A DNA stretch of 7,083 bases. It comes from Oscillospiraceae bacterium. Its GTDB lineage: Bacteria > Bacillota > Clostridia > Oscillospirales > Ruminococcaceae. The notes below the pieces were generated by a model, which saw only the letters and a list, made by a program, of their open reading frames with translations, was not told the DNA's origin and did no database searches. Position 1 is the stretch's first letter. Every line of letters begins with the position of its first letter. This document shows positions 1 through 4,334 of the stretch, piece by piece. The stretch covers positions 1 through 7,083 of the forward strand of contig JAGAEK010000112.1 of the NCBI GenBank assembly GCA_017828835.1. Direction: 5' to 3'. The position numbers were made by a program, and so were the translations under genes.

Positions 1-20
1 AAAGACGCGAGTGATAAGTT

Positions 21-68
21 AAAAAAAGCGAGAACCTCAACTACGCGACCTGCGCGCCGAGGCTCTCG
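21..68 (-). terminator. Intrinsic terminator of the tRNA-Val transcript
   Basis: Read on the minus strand, bases 68-59 pair with bases 38-29 in a 10-bp stem that includes one G-U pair (63/34). The 20-base loop can form a further small CGCG/CGCG hairpin. A run of seven U (27-21) follows one base after the stem. The structure begins six bases past the tRNA 3' end, as expected for a single-gene tRNA unit. An alternative shorter hairpin, 55-61 with 65-71, competes for the same bases but lies far from the U-run. Confidence 0.75.
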
Positions 69-73
69 GCGGG

Positions 74-147
74 TGGAGACAGTAGGACTTGAACCTATGA
101 CCTCCTGCGTGTGAAGCAGGCGCTCTAACCAGCTGAGCTATGCCTCC
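74..147 (-). tRNA. tRNA-Val (anticodon CAC)
   Basis: The minus strand folds into a full 74-base cloverleaf. It has a 7-bp acceptor stem (GGAGGCA with TGTCTCC, one G-U), D stem GCTC/GAGC, anticodon stem CCTGC/GCAGG and loop TTCACAC, a 5-base variable loop, and a T arm with GTTCAAGTC. The anticodon CAC (plus-strand bases 111-113) reads GUG valine codons. The discriminator is A at base 74. The next bases are CCC, so the 3' CCA end is not encoded and must be added after transcription. The outermost T-stem pair (bases 98 and 82) is an A-C mismatch; the other four T-stem pairs are intact. Confidence 0.97.
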
Positions 148-167
148 GAAAAATAATTATCCAAGAC

Positions 168-196
168 ATTATAACAGAGATTTTCCGGTTTATCAA
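168..196 (-). promoter_or_regulatory. Promoter of tRNA-Val
   Basis: On the minus strand, a -35 box TTGATA (196-191) and a perfect -10 box TATAAT (173-168) are separated by exactly 17 bases. Transcription would start near base 161, about 14 bases before the mature tRNA 5' end. This is a near-consensus vegetative promoter, as expected for a tRNA gene. Confidence 0.8.
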
Positions 197-269
197 TATA
201 TATTTATCGCTTTTGTTTCTTTTAACGAAAAAAAATTTCAAACTACCGTCAAGTTTTGCGAAAATTTAC

Positions 270-298
270 TTGATTTTTGTCTTTTTTGGGTATAAAAT
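270..298 (+). promoter_or_regulatory. Probable promoter of the purine permease
   Basis: A -35-like TTGATT (270-275) and a -10-like TAAAAT (293-298) are separated by 17 bases; an overlapping TATAAA at 291 gives a 15-base spacer. Transcription would start near base 305 and give a leader of about 127 bases before the permease ATG. Both boxes are imperfect and the region is very AT-rich, so the assignment is moderate. No better pair was found between 300 and 430. Confidence 0.45.
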
Positions 299-315
299 AT
301 AAATATATTATTAAC

Positions 316-351
316 AATGTCGGATTATATTTATTGATGCGGCATTTTTTT
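316..351 (+). promoter_or_regulatory. Terminator-like hairpin in the permease leader (possible attenuator)
   Basis: AATGTCG (316-322) pairs with CGGCATT (340-346), seven pairs with one G-U, around a 17-base AT-rich loop. A T-run (345-351) continues straight from the 3' arm. The hairpin sits between the likely promoter and the permease gene, on the coding strand, so it could stop transcription early. The stem is short and the loop large, so its strength is uncertain. The conserved core of the purine riboswitch, common ahead of this permease family in Firmicutes, was not recognised here. It starts only about 11 bases after the predicted transcript start. Confidence 0.35.
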
Positions 352-366
352 ATTTTAGTTAGCAAA

Positions 367-398
367 GGAATGACAGAGCGATATTTGCTGTGTCTTCC
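367..398 (+). promoter_or_regulatory. Imperfect leader hairpin upstream of the permease ribosome binding site
   Basis: GGAA (367-370) pairs with TTCC (395-398), GACA (372-375) with TGTC (391-394), and AGC (377-379) with GCT (387-389). There is one bulged T (371), one G-G mismatch (376/390) and a 7-base loop. An alternative AGCAAA (361-366) / TTTGCT (384-389) pairing uses the same 3' arm, so the two folds exclude each other. The hairpin ends 18 bases before the Shine-Dalgarno sequence. A regulatory role is inference. Confidence 0.3.
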
Positions 399-431
399 TG
401 CGATAAAAAATTTTTTGAGAGGGGTTTCTTG

Positions 432-1778
432 ATGGAAAAGTTATTCAAAATCAAGCAAAACGGCAGTACCGTCAGAGCTGAAATCATCGGCGGTCTCACA
501 ACCTTCTTCGCCATGGCTTACATTATGTTCGTCAATCCGAACATACTGAGCAACGCTATTGGCCAAGAAAACTGGTCGGCAATCATGGTTGCTACCTGCA
601 TATCTGCGGCGATTGGTACTTTCCTTACCGCATTTATTGCAAACGTTCCTTTTGCACAGGCCCCCGGAATGGGACTTAACGCATTCTTTACCTTTACCGT
701 ATGCTTCGGCATGGGATTCACCTGGCAGCAAGCACTCACGATCGTGCTTATTTCCGGTCTTCTCTTCCTGATCATTGCGGTATCCCCGGTACGTCAAAAG
801 GTAATCGGCGCACTTCCTGCTTCTCTTAAATCCGCTATCGGCGGCGGTATCGGTTTGTTCATCGCGATTATCGGTATGCTGAACTCAGGCGCCGGTATCA
901 TCAAGCTCGATCAAGCCAGCAGCATTACGGCTCTCAACCTCACGATCAACGGCGGAGTCAACAAAGCGGCACTTCTTACCATAATCGGTCTTGTTATCAT
1001 CTCCTGCCTTATGGCTTGGAAGGTAAAAGGCGCTATATTCATCGGAATCATCGCCACGACGCTTATAGGTATCCCTCTCGGAGTAACGACTCTTCCCGAA
1101 AGCCTTACGATGAGCGGAATCACTCTTGCTCCCACGTTCTTCAAATTTGATTTTGCAGGACTGTTCAGCCACGGCGTACTTCCTCTTATTACGGCTATCA
1201 TAAGCTTTGCAATGGTTGATATGTTCGACACGGTCGGAACTCTTATCGGAACGGCAACAGGCGCCGGAATGGTAGACGAAAAAGGCAATATGAAGGGCGG
1301 AGACAAAGCTCTTATCGCTGACGCTATCGCGACCTGCGCAGGCGCTTGCCTCGGTACTTCGACAGTTACTACGTTCGTTGAATCTTCTTCCGGTATCTCC
1401 GAAGGAGCACGCACCGGTCTTGCTTCTCTCGTAACCGGTATCCTCTTTGTGATCTCCATTCTTCTTGCACCTATCGCCGGTATCGTTCCCGGAGCCGCAA
1501 CAGCTCCCGCACTTATTATCGTCGGTGTTCTTATGGTAAAAGGTTCTGTTTCCAAGATCGAATGGGATAACATTGAGATCGCGATCCCCGCGTTCCTTAC
1601 CATCACGATGATGCCGTTTGCTTACAGCATCTCGGACGGTATCGGATTCGGAATCATTTCCTACACCATTATCAAGATGGTACGCGGAAAATTCAAAGAC
1701 GTTTCGATCCTTATGTACGTCCTTGCAGCACTCTTCCTTGCGATGTACATCCTGAAGATAATCCAAGGTCTTATCTGA
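432..1778 (+). CDS. Purine-base permease, AzgA/PbuG type (NCS2-like, COG2252 family)
   Basis: This is a 448-residue integral membrane protein expected to import guanine, hypoxanthine or adenine by proton symport, for purine salvage. The N-terminus (VRAEIIGGLTTFFAMAYIMF, residues 14-33) is typical of AzgA, PbuG and PbuO. Family signatures are QAPGMGLNAFF (76-86), the substrate-site motif DMFDTVGTLIG (263-273), and GTSTVTTFVESSSG (308-321) leading into EGARTGL (324-330). Hydrophobic segments fill the rest, and the length is normal for the family. The ATG at 432 is chosen because GAGAGGGG (417-424) lies seven bases upstream. An in-frame GTG at 390 would add 14 polar residues, has no good binding site and falls in the leader hairpin. 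The gene stands alone, between its own promoter and a strong terminator. Which purine is carried cannot be decided from sequence. Leucine codons are mostly CTT and CTC, which may suggest good expression. Confidence 0.95.
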   Translation: MEKLFKIKQNGSTVRAEIIGGLTTFFAMAYIMFVNPNILSNAIGQENWSAIMVATCISAAIGTFLTAFIANVPFAQAPGMGLNAFFTFTVCFGMGFTWQQALTIVLISGLLFLIIAVSPVRQKVIGALPASLKSAIGGGIGLFIAIIGMLNSGAGIIKLDQASSITALNLTINGGVNKAALLTIIGLVIISCLMAWKVKGAIFIGIIATTLIGIPLGVTTLPESLTMSGITLAPTFFKFDFAGLFSHGVLPLITAIISFAMVDMFDTVGTLIGTATGAGMVDEKGNMKGGDKALIADAIATCAGACLGTSTVTTFVESSSGISEGARTGLASLVTGILFVISILLAPIAGIVPGAATAPALIIVGVLMVKGSVSKIEWDNIEIAIPAFLTITMMPFAYSISDGIGFGIISYTIIKMVRGKFKDVSILMYVLAALFLAMYILKIIQGLI

Positions 1779-1793
1779 GTTTGACTTCAACTT

Positions 1794-1827
1794 AAAACAC
1801 CGGGCTCAACGAGCCCGGTGTTTTTTT
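1794..1827 (+). terminator. Strong intrinsic terminator after the permease gene
   Basis: A perfect 12-bp stem (1796-1807 with 1811-1822), GC-rich in its upper part (CCGGGCTC/GAGCCCGG), closes a 3-base loop AAC and ends in a run of seven T (1821-1827). It begins 15 bases after the permease stop codon. The A-run before the stem (1794-1797) means it may also work on the minus strand, as a backstop for transcripts of the convergent regulator. Confidence 0.93.
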
Positions 1828-1830
1828 CAT

Positions 1831-1870
1831 ATAAAAGATCCGACTTTGAAAATCATCAAAGCCGGATCTT
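1831..1870 (-). terminator. Intrinsic terminator of the DeoR-family regulator gene
   Basis: On the minus strand, bases 1870-1856 pair with 1849-1835 in a 15-bp stem around a 6-base loop. The only non-Watson-Crick pair is G-U (1862/1843). That position would be an A-C mismatch on the plus strand, so the hairpin is better formed in the minus-strand RNA. The trailing U-run is short (UUUUAU). It begins 12 bases after the regulator stop codon and lies back to back with the permease terminator. Confidence 0.75.
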
Positions 1871-1882
1871 TGCTTACATTGA

Positions 1883-2662
1883 TTATTTTGCTCTTACTAT
1901 CTTGACTCCGAGTTTGTTATAAGGTTCGTCTATAGTGCTCAGCAGCGACGCATCGGTGTATATTTTATCGATCTCATGGATCTGTGCGTACCTGATCATT
2001 GCGCCGGTCGTGAATTTTGTCGCGTCCGCGACGACGATCTTTTTGCTCGATCTGGTTATGACGATCTCATTTAGTTTTGCGGTATCAAAATCCGTTGTCG
2101 TAAAGCCGTCGCTGATCTTGCATCCGTCCGTACCGAGTATGCAAACGTCAAAGTGCAGTTGTTTTAAAGCGTGTTCGGCGATAAATCCGCAAAAATCTCT
2201 TCTTTGTATTCTATACATCCCTCCGATAAGCTGTATCGGCGCGACGTCGGTCAAAACCGCCATATTTCTCAGTGAATTTGTGAATATCGTAGGCAGAGGC
2301 GTTTCTTTCCCTCTCAAAAAATTAGCAAGTGCCACGCTGACCTGCAAAACCGTGCTTCCGGAGTCGAGATATATGCTCGAACATCCCTCGATTTCGGAGA
2401 TAACGGCCTGAGATATTGATTTTTTCTCCAACAGTTTTTGGGTTTCCGCCTGCTCAAAAGAATATTCTTCGATTATTTCGGGTATCTTTTTGAGTCCTCC
2501 GTGAATCCTTATAGCTTTTCCGGTCTGCTCGAGTCTTGTGAACAATCTTCTTGCGGTTGATTCGGAAACGTTCAAAAGAAGAGACGCTTCCGACAGAGAG
2601 ATCCTCGAACTCGCGTTAAGATAGTCACAAAGTACCGCCATATAACCTTCCACTTTTTTCAT
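1883..2662 (-). CDS. DeoR-family transcriptional regulator
   Basis: This is a 259-residue cytoplasmic DNA-binding protein of normal DeoR-family length. A winged helix-turn-helix covers about residues 9-57, with the recognition region SLSEASLLLNVSESTARRLF (22-41) and the family's wing motif RIHGG (52-56). The C-terminal sensor domain has the usual sugar-phosphate-site signatures: IYLDSGST (97-104), FTNSL (127-131), LIGG (145-148), LGTDG (176-180) and VADATKF (211-217, a variant of the common D-x-S-K-F). The effector is therefore probably a phosphorylated sugar, by family analogy. It is divergent from the isomerase-hydrolase operon across a 247-base gap and is its most likely regulator. The ATG at 2662 has no ideally placed Shine-Dalgarno: AAAAAGG lies 14 bases away and AAGGAG 31 bases away. 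A second in-frame ATG at codon 8 would still leave the helix-turn-helix intact. Confidence 0.93.
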   Translation of the reverse strand: MKKVEGYMAVLCDYLNASSRISLSEASLLLNVSESTARRLFTRLEQTGKAIRIHGGLKKIPEIIEEYSFEQAETQKLLEKKSISQAVISEIEGCSSIYLDSGSTVLQVSVALANFLRGKETPLPTIFTNSLRNMAVLTDVAPIQLIGGMYRIQRRDFCGFIAEHALKQLHFDVCILGTDGCKISDGFTTTDFDTAKLNEIVITRSSKKIVVADATKFTTGAMIRYAQIHEIDKIYTDASLLSTIDEPYNKLGVKIVRAK

Positions 2663-2721
2663 AACCGTATTGTCAACCTTTTTAAAGATTGAACTCCTTT
2701 TTTCATTTCTTCAAAAAACAT
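2659..2721 (-). CDS. Possible 20-codon leader ORF overlapping the deoR-family start
   Basis: An ATG at 2721 opens a 20-codon frame (begins MFFEEMKKG, ends LTIRL) whose TGA stop shares bases with the regulator's ATG in an ATGA overlap, the classic arrangement for translational coupling. It lies wholly inside the predicted regulator leader. No good Shine-Dalgarno precedes its ATG, and an internal ATG at codon 6 is preceded only by weak GAAGAA. It is too short to judge by composition and may be chance. Confidence 0.22.
   Translation of the reverse strand: MFFEEMKKGVQSLKRLTIRL
2673..2699 (-). promoter_or_regulatory. Distant ribosome binding site with intervening hairpin, deoR-family leader
   Basis: The best Shine-Dalgarno in the regulator leader, AAGGAG (2699-2694), is 31 bases from the ATG, too far to act directly. 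Between them TCAATC (2692-2687) can pair with GGTTGA (2678-2673) around an 8-base loop, six pairs with one G-U. Folding would leave an effective spacing of about 11 bases and would also bury the GG of the nearer AAAAAGG. That this sets the start is inference. Confidence 0.3.
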
Positions 2722-2728
2722 TTTGCGC

Positions 2729-2761
2729 ATGTTATTTTGACTGTTTTTAATATAATAACAT
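2729..2761. promoter_or_regulatory. Inverted repeat over the deoR-family promoter (candidate operator)
   Basis: ATGTTATT (2729-2736) and AATAACAT (2754-2761) are perfect 8-base arms separated by 17 bases. The right arm overlaps the regulator's -10 box and the predicted transcription start lies in the spacer, a position suited to autorepression. Extra copies of the AACAT half-site occur at 2717-2721 and 2818-2822. The sequence is AT-rich, so some repeats are expected by chance. Confidence 0.35.
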
Positions 2762-2780
2762 ACAATTTTCAATCTGTCAA
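2752..2780 (-). promoter_or_regulatory. Promoter of the DeoR-family regulator gene
   Basis: On the minus strand a perfect -35 box TTGACA (2780-2775) and a -10 box TATTAT (2757-2752, one mismatch) are separated by 17 bases. Transcription would start near 2745, giving a leader of about 83 bases. A second TTGACA on the same strand (2676-2671) has no -10 box at a workable distance. Confidence 0.75.
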
Positions 2781-2795
2781 ATTTTGAGCGAATCT

Positions 2796-2819
2796 TTCAT
2801 AAAAAAATATTTTTGTGAA
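2796..2819. promoter_or_regulatory. AT-rich palindrome between the divergent promoters
   Basis: A 24-base near-palindrome has TTCA and TGAA at its ends and a perfect 12-base core, AAAAATATTTTT (2803-2814); two of the 12 position pairs do not match. It lies between the two -35 boxes (2775-2780 and 2841-2846). It could be a protein-binding site or simply curved A-tract DNA that assists the promoters. Confidence 0.25.
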
Positions 2820-2840
2820 CATTTATTTCAGGTAAATTCG

Positions 2841-2869
2841 TTGACTTTAATTTTTATTGTTTATATAAT
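2841..2869 (+). promoter_or_regulatory. Promoter of the isomerase-hydrolase operon
   Basis: TTGACT (2841-2846, one mismatch) and a perfect TATAAT (2864-2869) are 17 bases apart, a near-consensus vegetative promoter. Transcription would start near 2876, leaving a leader of about 34 bases, too short for a riboswitch. Control is therefore more likely to act at initiation. Confidence 0.82.
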
Positions 2870-2893
2870 ATATTTAATAAGGTTTTATTATTG

Positions 2894-2901
2894 AAAGGTG
2901 G
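2894..2901 (+). promoter_or_regulatory. Ribosome binding site that fixes the isomerase start
   Basis: AAAGGTGG lies eight bases before the ATG at 2910. An in-frame GTG at 2898 falls inside this site and cannot be served by it, so the ATG is the real start. Confidence 0.8.
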
Positions 2902-2909
2902 TCAAAAAA

Positions 2910-4298
2910 ATGAAAACAAAAGCAGGATTGCTTCCGCTGTATATTGCTCTTTACGATGAGGCTGCGCCTCAAATGAGACCGAAAATAGAAAGTTTTTACG
3001 CAGAGATCGCCGACAGGCTCGAAGCTCAGGGCGTTGAGATCGTCCGTAATCCGGTTTGCTGTGTGGAAGATCAGTTCAAAAAAGCCGTTGCACGGTTTGA
3101 AGCCGAAAACGTCGACGCAATAATCACGCTGCACCTCGCATACTCGCCTTCGCTCGAATCGGAAAAGGTTCTTGCGTCGACAAAACTTCCGATCGTTGTT
3201 CTCGATACGACTCCCGATTATCTTTTCGACCATACAATCGATCCGGATGCTATCAATTACAACCACGGCATACACGGCGTTCAGGATATGTGTTGTCTGC
3301 TTGTCAAAAACGGAAAGGATTTCAATATTTTTGCCGGACATTATGAAAAATCCGACGTTATTGCAAGAGTCGCAAAAGCCGTAAAATCCATATCGGCGGC
3401 AAAATCGATGAAAGGCATGAGAGTCGGAAAGGTCGGAAAAGAGTTCAAAGGTATGGGAGATTTCAAGGTTTCTCCCGAAAAGCTCAAAAAGGATTTCGGT
3501 ATCGAAGTTGTCGAATACGATATGAAAAAAGGCGCGGAGCTTTATAATTCCGTAACCGCGGACGAGATCGAAAAGGAATTCAAAGCAGATTGCCTCATTG
3601 CGACTAACGTTGAAAATATAAGCCGCGATAACTATGACGCTACCGAAAAGGTCGCTCTTGCCGTCAGAAAATGGCTTGAAAAAGAAAAAATAGACGCGTT
3701 CACGATAAATTTTCAGGACGCAGGATCCTGCGACGGATTCAAAACGATGCCGTTTTCCGAAGCGAGCAAAGCTATGGCGCGCGGTATCGGATACGCCGGC
3801 GAAGGAGATACGTTGACCGCCGCCGTTGTCGGTGCTTTGATCAAAGCTTTCCCCGACACGACCTTTGCGGAAATGTTCTGCCCCGACTGGGAAAACAACA
3901 ATATTTTCTTCAGTCATATGGGCGAATATAATCTCAAAGTCGCTGCCGGTAAGCCGCATATGATAATAAAAGATTTTCCATATGCTCCCGGATTTGATCC
4001 GACCTGCATAATGGGACACTTTAAAGCCGGAAAAGTTTGTTTTGTAAATCTCGCTCCGCGCAAAGCGGGTTATACGTTTATTATCTGTGAAGGAGAAACG
4101 GTATCGCTTCCGGAAAAGATCGGAGGATTCGAAAACAGTGTATCCGGTTGGTTCAAGCCCGGAAAGACCGTTTCCGAATTTCTTGAAGGTTACAGTTTTG
4201 CCGGCGGAACACATCACGGCGCGATCGTATACGGAGCAGATGCAAAAACGCTTGCACTGTTCGGAAAAACGGCAGGTTTTGATTGCGTGATACTTTGA
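2910..4298 (+). CDS. L-arabinose/L-fucose isomerase-like protein
   Basis: This 462-residue cytoplasmic protein belongs to the L-fucose/L-arabinose isomerase superfamily, metal-dependent enzymes that interconvert aldoses and ketoses. The N-terminal half looks like Rossmann-type sugar-binding domains (VDAIITLHLAYSPS 68-81, LPIVVLDTTPDY 93-104). The C-terminal half carries E298 in YAGEGDT, E321 in FAEMF, H336 in FSHMGEY and H435/H436 in GGTHHGA. These fit the metal-binding Glu, Glu, His, His of E. coli AraA (306, 333, 350, 450) in order and closely in spacing, so the active site appears intact. At 462 residues it is shorter than classical AraA (about 500), with little obvious identity outside these motifs, so the substrate is left open: L-arabinose, L-fucose or another aldose. 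It is the first gene of an operon with an exported hydrolase and is divergent from a DeoR-type regulator, which suggests catabolism of a sugar freed by that hydrolase. Confidence 0.82.
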   Translation: MKTKAGLLPLYIALYDEAAPQMRPKIESFYAEIADRLEAQGVEIVRNPVCCVEDQFKKAVARFEAENVDAIITLHLAYSPSLESEKVLASTKLPIVVLDTTPDYLFDHTIDPDAINYNHGIHGVQDMCCLLVKNGKDFNIFAGHYEKSDVIARVAKAVKSISAAKSMKGMRVGKVGKEFKGMGDFKVSPEKLKKDFGIEVVEYDMKKGAELYNSVTADEIEKEFKADCLIATNVENISRDNYDATEKVALAVRKWLEKEKIDAFTINFQDAGSCDGFKTMPFSEASKAMARGIGYAGEGDTLTAAVVGALIKAFPDTTFAEMFCPDWENNNIFFSHMGEYNLKVAAGKPHMIIKDFPYAPGFDPTCIMGHFKAGKVCFVNLAPRKAGYTFIICEGETVSLPEKIGGFENSVSGWFKPGKTVSEFLEGYSFAGGTHHGAIVYGADAKTLALFGKTAGFDCVIL

Positions 4299-4317
4299 TC
4301 GCAATAAATCGCAATAA
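4298..4317 (+). repeat. Tandem 10-base duplication after the isomerase stop
   Basis: ATCGCAATAA occurs twice in direct succession, starting with the last base of the isomerase TGA and filling over half of the 36-base gap before the hydrolase gene. It has no hairpin potential and is best read as a small slippage duplication that sets intergenic spacing. Confidence 0.85.
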
Positions 4318-4334
4318 AAAGAAGAGGGAAAATT

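Noticed and set aside
55..71. Seven-bp hairpin next to the tRNA as the terminator by itself
   Set aside because: It is separated from the U-run by about 28 bases; the overlapping longer stem, 29-38 with 59-68, ends one base from the U-run and fits better.
390..431. Upstream GTG start adding 14 residues to the permease
   Set aside because: The GTG lies in a predicted leader hairpin without a Shine-Dalgarno, while the ATG at 432 has GAGAGGGG seven bases upstream and begins exactly where family proteins begin.
300..431. Guanine/adenine (purine) riboswitch ahead of the permease
   Set aside because: The three-way junction and the conserved loop sequences of that class are not visible; only two simple hairpins are present.
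885..1790. A 301-codon open frame on the minus strand within the permease gene
   Set aside because: It is antisense to conserved permease motifs, has a strongly polar, low-quality translation, and runs into the permease terminator region.
1935..2411. A 158-codon plus-strand frame opposite the DeoR-type gene
   Set aside because: The minus-strand frame has the full DeoR family architecture; the plus-strand frame has no binding site and no family features.
2898..2909. Upstream GTG start adding four residues to the isomerase
   Set aside because: The GTG is part of the ribosome binding site for the ATG at 2910.
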